A DNA stretch of 64,000 bases from Natrarchaeobius chitinivorans (lineage in GTDB: Archaea; Halobacteriota; Halobacteria; Halobacteriales; Natrialbaceae). The position numbers and the translations under genes were made by a program. The stretch is taken from the NCBI RefSeq assembly GCF_003841505.1, contig NZ_REGA01000004.1, positions 186,001 through 250,000 on the forward strand. The letters are read 5' to 3'. The stretch's first letter is position 1. Every line of letters starts with the position of its first letter. Below the pieces are notes generated by a model. That model worked only from the letters and a program-made list of their open reading frames with translations. It made no database searches and had not been told where the DNA came from. Of this stretch, positions 1-9,654 are shown piece by piece.

Positions 1-84
1 TCCGCCCACGGTCGTCCCGATGTATCCGAGTCCGACGACACCGATTCGCAGCGGCGATCGAACGGTGGGGTGGGATTCACTCAT
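1..84 (-). CDS. NAD(P)-binding Rossmann-fold dehydrogenase, N-terminus only
   Basis: Only the first 28 residues are in the window; the gene runs off the left edge. An ATG at 84 opens a frame with a beta-strand followed by a glycine-rich dinucleotide loop at residues 15-23 (GVVGLGYIG). That loop is typical of Gfo/Idh/MocA oxidoreductases and also of UDP-sugar or 6-phosphogluconate-type dehydrogenases. Rossmann loop and strand are seen directly; the subfamily cannot be decided from so short a piece. The upstream 600 bases hold no other gene, so this is probably the first gene of its transcript. Confidence 0.6.
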   Translation of the reverse strand, partial: MSESHPTVRSPLRIGVVGLGYIGTTVGG

Positions 85-699
85 GCGTACGCCACGACGG
101 CCGTCCGTATGCATCTGCCGCCGACTGAACGTGGGAGCCGGGAGACTCACGGCGGTGACGATTTCCGTCTGGACGGTGGGACGACGACCGACTGGACGGT
201 TGGAGACGACGACCGACCGGACGGTGGTGGCGATTTCCCCCTCGGGAACTGGCCGTCCGGCAAAGCCGTCACACCGACCGCCGGTCGCTGGTAGAGACAG
301 CCGGTGACAGTGGAGTTCCCCGGGAGGTCACCGGCGAGTGTACGATCAGTATACGGTGATTCAGGTGGACGATATCGTCTCGAAAGCAGGGGCAACGAAT
401 CCGTAGTTCGGTGCTATAGCGGCGTTACAACCACCCTGTCAACGAGAGACGCGTGCTACTCGAGTCCAATCGACCTCATAACAATGTGGGACGTTGCCCT
501 TCGAACCACGTGCGGGGATGAAACGCCCCGCCGGGTATGCGTTCGGCCCAGACATCACCGCGTTGACCAGCCGATTGCGTGCGTTCGTGCCCGGATCGCT
601 CGGAAGTGGACTCGCCCCCGCTTCGAGTTAGCTCATGTCTCTCATACCGGGGCGGGCCCCGCCCCCGCCCGGGTTTCAGACCCCAGATATTACCGTCGA
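85..699. other. Intergenic region without a convincing gene
   Basis: About 615 bases between a leftward dehydrogenase and the 3' end of the leftward alcohol dehydrogenase. Open frames are present on both strands, but they are arginine/proline-rich products of G+C-rich DNA and have no recognisable domain. Visible structures are a G+C palindrome at 649-665 and a weaker hairpin near 512-531. I see no RNA gene here. Confidence 0.5.
649..665. terminator. GC-rich palindrome downstream of the alcohol dehydrogenase
   Basis: The 17 bases ggggcgggccccgcccc are self-complementary. They lie 35 bases past the dehydrogenase stop codon in its direction of transcription. No T-run follows, so a role as a transcription end or 3' RNA-stabilising hairpin is inference only. 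Confidence 0.3.
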
Positions 700-1761
700 T
701 CAGAACTCCGTGACGACGGGAATGCCGACCGTTTCGTAGTCGTTCATCGCGGCGAGCGTCCCCGGTAATTCCTCGAGCGAAAGCGTCTCGCCGACGATCT
801 TGCCCGGCTCGAGGGTACCCTGCTGGATCAACTCGAACAGCTCTTCGTATGTGACGGGGGGCATGCCGTGAGATCCGTGGAAATCGATCTCGCGAAGCGT
901 CATCACGTCCACCGGAAGCTCGATCGATCCCGCTTCGTCGTCGGTCGTAAGACCCACCTGAACGTGGGTCCCTCTGGTTCCCAGGCTTCGGATCGAGTTC
1001 CGACAGGTGTCCGCGATCCCGAGTGCGTCGACCGAGAGGTCGGCTCCCCCGTCGGTGATCGCGAGGACCTCCCGACCGACGTCTTCGACCGCCGTCGCGT
1101 CGATCGTCTCCGCGGCCCCAAGTTCCCGCGCGCGCTCGAGGGGTTCCGGCCGGACGTCGACGGCGACGGGACGCGCCCCGAGCGCGCTCGCGACGTGGAT
1201 CGCCGAGAGACCGACCCCGCCACAGCCGTGGATCGCGACCCACTGGTCGGGCTGGAGTCGTCCCCGGTTGACCAGCGCGTGGTAGGCCGTCACGAACCGA
1301 CAGCCGAGACCGGCCATCTCGGTGAACCCGACCCCGTCTGGAAGTTCGACGCAGTTGAGGTCCGCTTCCCGAACGGGAAACGCCTCCGCGAACGCACCCG
1401 GAGCGGCGCTCGATAGCCCGAGCGGAACGACCGATTCGCAGTTGTTCGACCGACCGTCACGGCAGTGGGGACACGTGCCGTCGCCGAGGTGAAACGGGAC
1501 CGTCACCCGATCACCTTCCTCGAGCGTTTCGACGCCGTCGCCGACCGCCGCGACGACGCCCGCGGGCTCGTGGCCGAGGATCTGCCCCGGCGACACCGAC
1601 GCTCCGATCCAGCTCCAGTCGCCCTGCCAGGCGTGCCAGTCGCTCCGGCAGACGCCACACGCCTCCGTTTCGACGACGACCTCACCTCGATCGGGTTCGG
1701 GATACTCGACATCCTCGATCACGAGGGGCTCTCCGTGTTCTTCGAGTACGGCAGCTCGCAT
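700..1761 (-). CDS. Zinc-dependent alcohol dehydrogenase (MDR family)
   Basis: A 353-residue medium-chain dehydrogenase/reductase that would oxidise an alcohol or reduce an aldehyde with NAD(P). The catalytic zinc site is visible as C38 in CGVCRSDWH and H64-E65 in GHE. The coenzyme domain has GCGGVG. In the structural-zinc lobe (residues 93-108) C97, C100 and C108 are present, but the position normally held by the first cysteine is D94. The ATG at 1761 was chosen because the family motif MRAAVLEEHGEP starts there; the 14 upstream residues in frame do not look coding. Substrate is unknown. It stands alone, convergent with nothing, just downstream of dnaK. Confidence 0.88.
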   Translation of the reverse strand: MRAAVLEEHGEPLVIEDVEYPEPDRGEVVVETEACGVCRSDWHAWQGDWSWIGASVSPGQILGHEPAGVVAAVGDGVETLEEGDRVTVPFHLGDGTCPHCRDGRSNNCESVVPLGLSSAAPGAFAEAFPVREADLNCVELPDGVGFTEMAGLGCRFVTAYHALVNRGRLQPDQWVAIHGCGGVGLSAIHVASALGARPVAVDVRPEPLERARELGAAETIDATAVEDVGREVLAITDGGADLSVDALGIADTCRNSIRSLGTRGTHVQVGLTTDDEAGSIELPVDVMTLREIDFHGSHGMPPVTYEELFELIQQGTLEPGKIVGETLSLEELPGTLAAMNDYETVGIPVVTEF

Positions 1762-1889
1762 ACACAGTCGTTTCGACGGAGCGTACAAAAAGACACAGCG
1801 CAATCGGACAGCGATCGACTCTCACCAGCCACTCGGTCGGGCGTCGCTCGACCGTGAATCGTCGCGTCACACGACGAGCGGTCGAATCG

Positions 1890-1895
1890 AAAAAA
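1890..1895 (-). terminator. T-run terminator downstream of dnaK
   Basis: Read on the minus strand, six T residues follow a G+C-rich stretch about 75 bases after the dnaK stop. Archaeal RNA polymerase stops at T-runs, so this is a reasonable end for the dnaK transcript before the alcohol dehydrogenase gene. Inference from sequence only. Confidence 0.4.
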
Positions 1896-1970
1896 CCGCA
1901 ACGGGCGACCACGCCGTCTCGAGTCTCCGACGGTGGCCCTGCTCGTCGTCTCGAGTCTGCTACAGCGGCG

Positions 1971-3923
1971 TTACTCGTCGTCTTCGTCCTCGTCTTCGTC
2001 GAAGCTGACGTCCTCGAAGTCCGCGTCGACGAACTCCTCGCCGTCACCGCCAGCACCGCCGTCGCCACCGGGGTTCGGGCCGCCGCCCATGCCACCCATG
2101 CCGCCCATTCCACCGGGTCCTGCGCCTGCACCGGCTCCTTCGGGACCACCTGCGCCGGCACCGCCGGCCGCGCCGGCTTCTTGCTGGTAGACCTGCTTGC
2201 CGATCTCCTGTAGCTCCGAACTCAGCGCTTCGGTAGCCTCCGCTATGTCTTCGGCTTCGGCCTCGTCGTCGTCGATGACCGCCTCGAGCTCCTCGACGGA
2301 GGCGTCGATCGTCTCGCGCAGGTCGTCGTCGATCTGTTCGTCGTTCTCCTCGAGCAGCGTCTCGGCGCGTTGAATCGTCGCCTCGGCGGTGTTTCTGGCC
2401 TCGATGCGCTCGCGCTTTTTCTCGTCTTCCTCGGCGTGTTTCTCGGCTTCCTCCTGCAGGCGGTCGATCTCCTCGTCGGAGAGGCCGGCACCGCCTTCGA
2501 TCGTGATCTCCTCGCTCTCGCCGGTTCCCTGATCCTCGGCGGAGACGTTGACGATCCCGTTCTCGTCGATCGAGAACGTCACTTCGATCTTCGGCGTCCC
2601 GGCGGGAGCCGGCGGGATTCCGGTCAGGTGGAACTCGCCCAGCAACTCGTTTTTCTCGGCGAGTTCACGCTCTCCCTGGAAGACCCGTACCTGCACCGAG
2701 GTCTGGTTGTCGGCCGCGGTGGTGAAAATCTTCGAGGCTTCGGTCGGAATCGTCGTGTTCTTCTCGATGAGCCGTTCGAAGAGGCCACCTTTGACTTCGA
2801 TACCCAGCGACAGCGGCGTCACGTCGAGCAGAACGATGTCGTCGACCTCGCCGCCGAGGACCCCGCCCTGGATCGCCGCGCCCAGCGCGACGGCCTCGTC
2901 CGGATTGACGTTCTTCTGGGGCGCCTGGCCGGTCAAGCTCTCGACCTTTTCGGCGACCTGTGGCATCCGGGTCGACCCGCCGACGAGCAGTACCTCGTCG
3001 ATGTCGTCTTTGTCGTAATCAGCGTCTTCGAGTGCCTGTTCGGTCGGGCCGACGGTCCGATCGATCAGATCCTGGGTCAGCGACTCGAACTTGGCTCGAG
3101 TCAGCGACTCCTCGACGTGGATGGGGCCGTCGTCGGTCGCCGTGATAAACGGGAGGTTGATCTCGGTCTCTTTTCGGCTGCTGAGTTCGATCTTCGCCTC
3201 CTCGGCGGCGTCTTTGAGCCGCTGGAGCGCCTGGCGGTCCTCTCGCAAGTCGATGCCGTGGTCGTCCTCGAAGCGATCGGCGAGCCAGTCGATGATGGCG
3301 TGGTCCCAGTCGTCGCCGCCGAGGTCGTTGTCACCGTTGGTCGCGACGACCTCGTAGACGCCGCCGCCGAGATCGAGAATAGAGACGTCGAACGTCCCGC
3401 CCCCGAGGTCGTAGACGAGAACGGTCTGGTCGGAGTCGTCGTCGAGTCCGTAGGCCATCGACGCCGCCGTCGGCTCGTTGATGATCCGTTCGACGTCGAA
3501 ACCGGCGATCTCTCCTGCATCTTTCGTCGCCTGACGCTGTTTGTCCGAGAAGTACGCGGGGACCGTGATGACGGCCCGTTCGACGTCGTCGCCGAGATAC
3601 TCCTCGGCGTCGCGTTTGATCTTCTGGAGGATCATCGCCGAAATCTCCTCCGGGGAGTACTCCTCGTCTTCGATTTCGACGGTGTAGTCGTCCTCCCCGA
3701 TGTGGCGTTTGATCGAGGCGATCGTCTTTTCGGGGTTCTGAATCGCCTGGTTCTTCGCCGGCTTGCCGACGAGTCGCTCGTCGTCGTCTGTAAAGGCGAC
3801 GACCGACGGCGTCGTCCGGTCCCCTTCAGCGTTGACGATGATCTCCGGATCGCCACCTTCCATGACGGCGAAAGCGCTGTTCGTCGTCCCGAGGTCGATA
3901 CCGAGAATCTTGTTGCTCGCCAT
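1971..3923 (-). CDS. dnaK: Molecular chaperone DnaK (Hsp70)
   Basis: A 650-residue cytosolic Hsp70. It binds unfolded peptides in an ATP-driven cycle with GrpE and DnaJ. The N-terminal ATPase domain begins [10 protein letters not shown] and carries the second phosphate motif [10 protein letters not shown]. The substrate-binding domain follows, then a helical lid, a long Gly/Met-rich linker ([12 protein letters not shown]) and a strongly acidic end (DEDEDEDDE) in place of the bacterial EEVD. Start ATG at 3923 gives [12 protein letters not shown]; an earlier in-frame start at 3947 would add eight unlikely residues. The nucleotide exchange factor gene grpE lies 159 bases upstream in the same direction. 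No dnaJ is seen on the other side, where an alcohol dehydrogenase sits. Confidence 0.97.
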   Translation of the reverse strand: MASNKILGIDLGTTNSAFAVMEGGDPEIIVNAEGDRTTPSVVAFTDDDERLVGKPAKNQAIQNPEKTIASIKRHIGEDDYTVEIEDEEYSPEEISAMILQKIKRDAEEYLGDDVERAVITVPAYFSDKQRQATKDAGEIAGFDVERIINEPTAASMAYGLDDDSDQTVLVYDLGGGTFDVSILDLGGGVYEVVATNGDNDLGGDDWDHAIIDWLADRFEDDHGIDLREDRQALQRLKDAAEEAKIELSSRKETEINLPFITATDDGPIHVEESLTRAKFESLTQDLIDRTVGPTEQALEDADYDKDDIDEVLLVGGSTRMPQVAEKVESLTGQAPQKNVNPDEAVALGAAIQGGVLGGEVDDIVLLDVTPLSLGIEVKGGLFERLIEKNTTIPTEASKIFTTAADNQTSVQVRVFQGERELAEKNELLGEFHLTGIPPAPAGTPKIEVTFSIDENGIVNVSAEDQGTGESEEITIEGGAGLSDEEIDRLQEEAEKHAEEDEKKRERIEARNTAEATIQRAETLLEENDEQIDDDLRETIDASVEELEAVIDDDEAEAEDIAEATEALSSELQEIGKQVYQQEAGAAGGAGAGGPEGAGAGAGPGGMGGMGGMGGGPNPGGDGGAGGDGEEFVDADFEDVSFDEDEDEDDE

Positions 3924-4082
3924 TGTCGTGACGGGTATTGTGCGCACTTTGTTTTAAACGTTACTAGCTGGTCTGCCGATTCGAATAAAACTCGAGTCGC
4001 ACCGCTGTCGGGGGATCTCGAGGAGCCGTGTCCAAAATCAGTCACCGTCGAGCGTGGAAAAACACCTCCCGGATGTGGCTCG

Positions 4083-5291
4083 TTACGTCTCGTCAGCGTC
4101 GGCGCCCGAGTCGTCAGCGTCGGCAGCTGAGTCGTCGCTCGGGTCCGTCCCCGTCGAGACCTCCCCGCCGAGTTCGATCGGTTCGCCGTCGCCGTCCTGG
4201 TCTCCCTCAGCACCGTTCGCGCCGTCGCTACCCTCGCCGTCGTCCATCCCGGCTACGTCGCTGCCGTCGGAACCATCCCTCACCCCGTCGTCCGACTCGC
4301 TCGCTCCGTCTCCGGACCCCGTCCCCGTCTCGGCCGCCGCCGGATCGTCGGAGGGCTGTTGCTCGCTCGCTGTCTCGTCCCCTTCGGAGCCGTCGCTCGA
4401 GTCCGCGAGTTCGCCGTTGGAGACCGTCACCTGTGCGTTCTGGATGACCTTCTCGCTCATCTCGTATCCGGGCGTGTAGACGTCCGCAATGGTCCCCTCG
4501 GGTTGATCGCTGTCGACGCGCATCATAACCTCGTGGCGCTGCGGGTCGGCCTCGGCCCCGGGTTCGGGATCGATCTCGGAGACGTTCTCGTCCTCGAGGA
4601 CCCGGTCGAACTCCCGGAGGGTCATCTCGACGCCCTCACGAAGGTCCTCGGCGTCCCCGCTTTCCTCCCCGAGAGCTCGTTTCAGGTTGTCCCGGACGCC
4701 GACGAGCCGTTCGACCAGATCCTCGGTGGCCCGATCTTTGATCTGCTGTTGGCGCTTTTTTGCACGCTTTTTGTAGTTCTGGAAGTCGGCTTGCTTGCGC
4801 TTGAGCCGACTCTTGAGGTCCTCGATCTCCGATTCGTACTCCTCGAGTTGCTCCTCGCGTTCTGACAGCGCCTGCTCTCGACTCTCGAGGTCGTCCTGGA
4901 GGTCGCCGATGGTCTCGGCCTGTGCCTCGACGCGCTCGGAGAGATCCTCGAGTTCCTCGCGCTGGTGGTCGACCGTCGCCGAGAGCTCCCGTACCTCCTC
5001 GATGATCGAACTAATGTTCTCGGCCAGTTCGTCGTCGTAGGCTGTAACCCGCTCGAGGAGTTCCTGGGCGTCCTCGCCCGCATCGCCGATCGGGTCCGAC
5101 CCGTCCGCGGCCGAGTTCGCGTCCATCGGCTCTCCGTCGGCGGGGTCGGACGCCTCCGAGTGCTCGCTCGATTCAGTCTCTTCGCACTCCTCGCTTTGCT
5201 GCTGTTCCGCGACTGTCGCCTCGTCCTCGTCCGGTTCGTCTCCGGACGGGACTCCCTGGGCGGCCGAATTCGTGCCCTCGTCTTCGCTCAT
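4083..5291 (-). CDS. grpE: Nucleotide exchange factor GrpE with long acidic tails
   Basis: A 402-residue GrpE, about twice the usual 170-220. It releases ADP from DnaK. Residues 1-90 are Glu/Asp/Ser-rich and look disordered. A long coiled coil follows (ELLERV through KSRLKRKQADFQNYKKR), then the beta-domain ending near QRHEVMMRVDSDQPEGTI, TPGYEMSEKVIQNAQVTV. The last 100 or so residues are again low-complexity acidic sequence. The start at 5291 (MSEDEGTNS) was preferred over longer arginine-rich upstream frames, which are shadows of the divergent helicase gene. It precedes dnaK on the same strand with a 159-base gap, so the two may be co-transcribed or separately heat-shock regulated. Confidence 0.93.
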   Translation of the reverse strand: MSEDEGTNSAAQGVPSGDEPDEDEATVAEQQQSEECEETESSEHSEASDPADGEPMDANSAADGSDPIGDAGEDAQELLERVTAYDDELAENISSIIEEVRELSATVDHQREELEDLSERVEAQAETIGDLQDDLESREQALSEREEQLEEYESEIEDLKSRLKRKQADFQNYKKRAKKRQQQIKDRATEDLVERLVGVRDNLKRALGEESGDAEDLREGVEMTLREFDRVLEDENVSEIDPEPGAEADPQRHEVMMRVDSDQPEGTIADVYTPGYEMSEKVIQNAQVTVSNGELADSSDGSEGDETASEQQPSDDPAAAETGTGSGDGASESDDGVRDGSDGSDVAGMDDGEGSDGANGAEGDQDGDGEPIELGGEVSTGTDPSDDSAADADDSGADADET

Positions 5292-5398
5292 GTTCGGCTC
5301 AACGAACAGCGGAAATAAAAGGGTTGAGGTCGCCGCTTCCGAGAGGTTCTCACAGAGTTGACCTGTCGGTTTTCCCCGTCCGGTGATCCCGGTAGTAT

Positions 5399-6919
5399 AT
5401 GTCCGATCGTCACCGTACACCGAACGTGACGCGGCCACCGGACGACGATGCGACGGTCGAACTTCGGTACGAGGACGGTACGATCCGGATCGATAGCTTC
5501 GAAACCGGTGACACGCTCGAGGACGTCCTCGAAGCCGTAACCGCCGACTTCCAGGCGGACCACCGGTCGGGAGGCTGGCGCATCCCGGCAGTTCACTACG
5601 CCGCCGTTCGCGAGGCGCTCGCAGACGCCGAGATCGACGTCGACGATCACGCCCTGTCCCTCGAGTCCGTCCCCGCCCTCCAGTCGGCGTACGAACTCCG
5701 CGAGTACCAGCAGGAGGCGCTGTCGGCGTGGCTCGAGACGGATCGCTGGGCTGACGCCGGTGGCGCTTCAGGTCGTCCCGACAGCGCACCGGCTGGAGTC
5801 CTCGAGCTTCCGACCGGCAGCGGCAAGACCGTCGTCGCACTCGAGGCGATCGCCCGCCTCGGCGTGGCGACGCTAGTCGTCGTGCCGACGATCGACCTTC
5901 TAGAGCAGTGGATCCGCGAACTCGAGACGGAGTTTTCCGGTTCCGAATCGGCGGTCGATTCGGCACGGAATCGGGCAGCGGCGTCGTCCGACGGGGTCAC
6001 GATCGGGCGTTTTGGCGGCGGCGAGCAGCGCCTCGAGCCGATCACGGTTTCGACGTACGACTCGGCGTACCTGAAATCCGACGCCGTCGGCGATCGGTTC
6101 GGGCTCGTCGTCTTCGACGAGGTTCATCACCTCGGTGGCGAGGGCTACCGGGAGATCGCTCGTCTGCTCGCCGCGCCGGCGCGACTCGGGCTGACCGCGA
6201 CGTTCGAGCGACCCGACGACGCCCACGAGATCGTCGAGGAGCTCGTCGGACCGGTCGTCTACCGGGTCGATCCCGAGGAACTGGCCGGCGATCACCTCGC
6301 TCCCTACGACGTCAAACGGCTCGAGGTGGCGCTGACGCCCGACGAGCGCGAGGAGTACGAGCGAAAACAGGAGATCTTTACGACCTATCTGGCGCGGTCG
6401 AACGTCCGGATGCAAAGCGGCTCGGACTACCAGGAACTCGTCAAACGGTCCGGGAACGACCCCGAGGCGCGAGAAGCCCTCCTCGCGCGCCAGCGCGCCC
6501 GAGAGATCATGCTCGGGAGCGAGGCCAAACTCGAGACTCTCGAGGGAATCCTCGCAGACCACCGCGAAGAGCGGACGATCGTCTTCACGGCCCACAACGA
6601 CCTCGCGTACGACGTCAGCGAGCGCTTTTTAATTCCGACGATCACCCACCAGACGGGGACCGCCGAACGCCGGGAGATCCTCGAGCGATTCCGCGAGGGA
6701 ACCTACAGTCGAATCGCGACGTCGAACGTACTCGACGAAGGAGTCGACGTTCCCGACGCCTCCGTCGCGGTCGTGCTCTCGGGAAGCGGGAGCGAGCGGG
6801 AGTTTACCCAGCGACTCGGTCGGATCTTGCGGCCGAAATCGGACGGGAGCCGCGCGCTGCTGTACGAAGTGATCAGCCGCGAGACCGGCGAGGAACGGGT
6901 CTCACAACGTCGCCGGTGA
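5399..6919 (+). CDS. XPB/Rad25-type DNA helicase
   Basis: A 506-residue superfamily 2 helicase of the archaeal XPB type. After an N-terminal damage-recognition-like region (residues 1-95) come the Q-motif area RE-YQQEAL, Walker A GSGKT at 140-144, DEVHH (motif II) at 240-244, TGLTATFER, and a C-terminal RecA domain with QRLGRILRP near residue 470. Archaeal XPB unwinds DNA together with the nuclease Bax1 and is linked to nucleotide excision repair. The next gene on the same strand is the Bax1-type partner, which supports this assignment. The stop codon lies inside a 42-bp tandem duplication at 6894-6970. It is divergent from grpE; 107 bases separate the two starts. Confidence 0.9.
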   Translation: MSDRHRTPNVTRPPDDDATVELRYEDGTIRIDSFETGDTLEDVLEAVTADFQADHRSGGWRIPAVHYAAVREALADAEIDVDDHALSLESVPALQSAYELREYQQEALSAWLETDRWADAGGASGRPDSAPAGVLELPTGSGKTVVALEAIARLGVATLVVVPTIDLLEQWIRELETEFSGSESAVDSARNRAAASSDGVTIGRFGGGEQRLEPITVSTYDSAYLKSDAVGDRFGLVVFDEVHHLGGEGYREIARLLAAPARLGLTATFERPDDAHEIVEELVGPVVYRVDPEELAGDHLAPYDVKRLEVALTPDEREEYERKQEIFTTYLARSNVRMQSGSDYQELVKRSGNDPEAREALLARQRAREIMLGSEAKLETLEGILADHREERTIVFTAHNDLAYDVSERFLIPTITHQTGTAERREILERFREGTYSRIATSNVLDEGVDVPDASVAVVLSGSGSEREFTQRLGRILRPKSDGSRALLYEVISRETGEERVSQRRR

Positions 6920-6970
6920 ATTCGAACCGGTGGGAAACGGGTCTCACAACGTCGCCGGTGCATTCGAACC
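6894..6970 (+). repeat. 42-bp tandem duplication spanning the helicase stop codon
   Basis: A 35-base segment beginning aacgggtctcacaacgtcg at 6894 recurs at 6936 with one mismatch (gaattcgaacc versus gcattcgaacc). The first copy carries the last codons and TGA stop of the helicase. The second copy is therefore a silent downstream echo of the gene end. Seen directly. Confidence 0.9.
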
Positions 6971-7059
6971 TATGGCCGGCGATCCGCAACCGGCGTAGTC
7001 CGACGACCGCGCCACCCGTCCGGACGACTTTTGATTTTCGGGCCTCGAGAGGTGGACGA

Positions 7060-8595
7060 ATGCTGACGAAGGACCTGCTTCGCGTCTCGCGCGCCGGCGG
7101 CGGCTACCACCCCCGGTTCGCCGGCCGCGAACACCGACCGCTCGCGGCGCGCGTGATCGGGACGTACCAGGGTCACGTCGGCGAATCGCGTGCGGAACTC
7201 GAGGACTCCCTGACGTCGCTCGAGCGCGACAGCGACGACTTCAAACTCGTCCGGGGATTCGCCGCGTTGCTCGAACGCGACGCGGCGTTCGAAACCGAGG
7301 CCGCGGTCGACCCCGAACGCGCGCGCCGAAAGGCGTTCGAGGCCGCAGAGGCCGTGGGCGTCGTCACCGAAGACGAGCGAGCAACGGCGCTCGCCCGCGC
7401 CGGCGACTCGCTCGCCCTCACGACGGACGACGTCGAGCGGTCGCTGTACGCCGATCTCGAGGAGCGACAGGTCCTCGTCGACGTCGACCTCCGCTGGGAT
7501 CCCGACGGGCTGATCGCGCAGTACAACCTCTCGCTCGCCCAGACCGCGCTGTTCGACGCGACCGAACTGCGCGTCCGCTCGAGCGATCCGAAAGCGCTCG
7601 TGTCGGCGGTCAAGCGCCTCCGGCTGATGTACGAGATTCGCCGGAGCGACGACGGCGGGAGTCGGACCAGCGGAATCAGCGATCGGGAGGTCGTCGTCAC
7701 CGGACCCACGCACCTCTTCCGGGCGAGTCGTCGGTACGGAACCCGGTTCGCCCGCCTCCTGCGGACGGTCGCGAGCGCCGACGCGTGGTCACTCGAGGCG
7801 ACGATCGACGACCGCGGAACCGAACGACGCCTGGAACTCTCGGACGACGATCCGGTCGCCGTGCCCGACGCCGACCCGGTCGCCGACGTCAGCTTCGACA
7901 GCGGCGTCGAAGCCGACTTCGCGGCGCGCTTTTCCGCTCTCGATCTCGAGTGGGACCTCGTCCGCGAGCCCGAACCCCTTGCGACGGGACACCGGGTGAT
8001 GATCCCCGATTTCGCGTTCGACTACCGGTACGACGATTTCCGGGTGTTCTTCGAGATCATGGGTTTCTGGACCCCGGAGTACGTCGAGAAGAAACTCGGC
8101 CAGCTCGAGGACTTAGAGGACGTCGAACTGGTCGTCGCCGTCGACGACTCCCTCGGCGTCGGCGAAGAGATCGCCGCTCAGGACTTCCGTGCGATCCCCT
8201 ACTCGGATACCGTCCGCGTAAAGGACGTCGCGGACGTCCTCCGGCAGTACGAGCGCCAACTCGTCGCGGAGAGCGCGGCCGACCTCCCCGAGACGCTTCG
8301 CCCGGAGGCGGACGTCGTCTCGCTCGAGTCGGTCGCCACAGATCGCGGCGTCAGCGAGGACGCGCTGGACGGGATCGCGTTTCCCGACCACGAACTGGTC
8401 GGCCGGACGCTGGTTCGACCGGCGGTGCTCGAGGCGCTGGCTAGCGAGATCGACGTCGGCATGACCCTCTCGGCTGCGGAAGACGTCCTCGAGGGGTACG
8501 AGATCAGCGACTCGAGTGCGATGCTCGCCGAACTCGGCTATCGCGTGGAGTGGGAGGGCCTCGCCGGGGGAACGATCGTCGAACGCGAAGAGTGA
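7060..8595 (+). CDS. Bax1-type nuclease, DUF790 family (XPB partner)
   Basis: A 511-residue protein beginning MLTKDLLRVSRAGGGYHPRF, which is the DUF790/Bax1 start. Bax1 is a structure-dependent endonuclease that binds archaeal XPB; together they act as a helicase-nuclease machine on bubble DNA. The C-terminal half contains VMIPDFAFDYRYDDFRVFFE followed by IMGFW, which matches the restriction-endonuclease-like nuclease core (Asp and Glu ligands), and then an EYVEKKLGQLE helix. The start at 7060 was chosen over a far longer open frame because upstream codons are a shadow of the helicase. It follows the helicase by 140 bases on the same strand, and co-transcription is likely. Confidence 0.88.
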   Translation: MLTKDLLRVSRAGGGYHPRFAGREHRPLAARVIGTYQGHVGESRAELEDSLTSLERDSDDFKLVRGFAALLERDAAFETEAAVDPERARRKAFEAAEAVGVVTEDERATALARAGDSLALTTDDVERSLYADLEERQVLVDVDLRWDPDGLIAQYNLSLAQTALFDATELRVRSSDPKALVSAVKRLRLMYEIRRSDDGGSRTSGISDREVVVTGPTHLFRASRRYGTRFARLLRTVASADAWSLEATIDDRGTERRLELSDDDPVAVPDADPVADVSFDSGVEADFAARFSALDLEWDLVREPEPLATGHRVMIPDFAFDYRYDDFRVFFEIMGFWTPEYVEKKLGQLEDLEDVELVVAVDDSLGVGEEIAAQDFRAIPYSDTVRVKDVADVLRQYERQLVAESAADLPETLRPEADVVSLESVATDRGVSEDALDGIAFPDHELVGRTLVRPAVLEALASEIDVGMTLSAAEDVLEGYEISDSSAMLAELGYRVEWEGLAGGTIVEREE

Positions 8596-8752
8596 CAGCG
8601 GCAGTCGTTCACACACGGACCGAAACGGTCGTGTCACAGTTCGCGCCGATCGGATCTGACAGTCTGTTGGCGGCGATGATACCCGCCGCGTCCGTCGTGG
8701 TACCACGACCCTCGCAACTGTTATCCGTGCAGTGGGCGTACGTTTGTTCGTA

Positions 8753-8947
8753 ATGGCGAAAGGTAACGTTGATTTCTTCAACGACACAGGCGGCTACGGT
8801 TTCATTTCGACGGACGACGCGGACGATGACGTATTCTTCCACATGGAAGACGTCGGCGGCCCGGACCTCGAAGAAGGCACAGAGATCGAATTCGACATCG
8901 AACAGGCCCCCAAAGGCCCACGCGCGACGAACGTCGTCCGCAACTAA
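8753..8947 (+). CDS. Cold-shock domain protein (CspA-like)
   Basis: A 64-residue single cold-shock domain, an OB-fold RNA chaperone in the cytosol. RNP1-like GGYGFIS and RNP2-like DVFFHMED are both clear, and the length is that of bacterial Csp. MAKGNVDFFND is the standard haloarchaeal start; seven earlier in-frame residues were rejected. A TATA-like TTATCC lies about 30 bases upstream of the ATG, which fits a leaderless transcript. It stands alone. Confidence 0.95.
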   Translation: MAKGNVDFFNDTGGYGFISTDDADDDVFFHMEDVGGPDLEEGTEIEFDIEQAPKGPRATNVVRN

Positions 8948-9123
8948 TTCCGGTCAGATCGTCGCCTGACGGTGACACTGAGCGAAATTTTCCGACAACC
9001 GAAAGCGAAGAGACGCCTCTCTTATCAGGGATCTACACGGACAGCTATCGGCCAATATCGGTGGGACCGCGGACGGGATGCGGTTGCACTCGATACGCAG
9101 AGACGACAGTCCGTGCAGCTGGA

Positions 9124-9498
9124 TCACACCACGAGATTGGCCCCGACGAGCGTCACCTGGAAGATTACGACGGCGGTCATCGTTCCGAACGCGACGAGTT
9201 CGTAGTACGCCCGACCATCCTCGAACGACTCGACGCGCTCGAGACGACGCCCCAACAGTGACAGACCCGCGAAGAGCGCCGTCACGATAATCGGGAACGC
9301 GGCGAGAACCGCGAGGGTCGGTGCGTACTCCGGGCCGAGTTGGTAGTGGGTCCCGACGCTCCAGTGGATTCGCAGTTGCGATCCGAGGAACTGCAGGGCG
9401 ACGAGACTCACCGCGATACTCGAGAGGACCACGATCAATCCGCCGCCCGCGGTCGGTCGGAATCGAGTCCCCGTTCGTTCGCCGATATTCAGCGCCAT
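9124..9498 (-). CDS. Small haloarchaeal membrane protein, unknown function
   Basis: A 124-residue protein that I do not recognise. It has three probable membrane segments: about residues 18-39 (GGLIVVLSSIAVSLVALQFL), 58-80 (a stretch rich in A, L, I ending in GLSLLG) and 99-123 at the very C-terminus. An Arg/Glu-rich loop (GRRLERVESFEDGRAYYE) lies before the last segment. The ATG at 9498 is one codon inside a GTG at 9501. Even codon use and a clear hydropathy pattern make it a real gene. It is convergent with the cold-shock gene and divergent from the next gene. Confidence 0.65.
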   Translation of the reverse strand: MALNIGERTGTRFRPTAGGGLIVVLSSIAVSLVALQFLGSQLRIHWSVGTHYQLGPEYAPTLAVLAAFPIIVTALFAGLSLLGRRLERVESFEDGRAYYELVAFGTMTAVVIFQVTLVGANLVV

Positions 9499-9623
9499 CA
9501 CGTCCGACCGAACGGCCCCCGGATAAAAAACGGGGTGAGCACCGCTTCACGGTCTGCAGTCGTGAAAACGCCTATATCAGGCTTCTGCTCGGACCAATCG
9601 CGTGGAGAATCGTTTCAACGATT

Positions 9624-9631
9624 ACTATATC
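9624..9631 (+). promoter_or_regulatory. TATA box of a leaderless promoter
   Basis: actatatc is centred 28 bases before the ATG at 9655, in an otherwise G+C-rich setting. This is the distance expected when transcription starts at or next to the start codon, which is common in haloarchaea. Confidence 0.5.
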
Positions 9632-9654
9632 TCAGTACGCGCTGACACGTCGAT

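Noticed and set aside
304-768. 154-codon plus-strand frame in the first intergenic region
   Set aside because: Cys/Arg-rich product with no domain, overlapping the end of the alcohol dehydrogenase on the other strand.
2370-4130. A 586-codon open frame opposite dnaK
   Set aside because: It is the antisense of dnaK, kept open by G+C-rich codon bias, and its product (Val/Asp/Arg-rich) resembles no protein.
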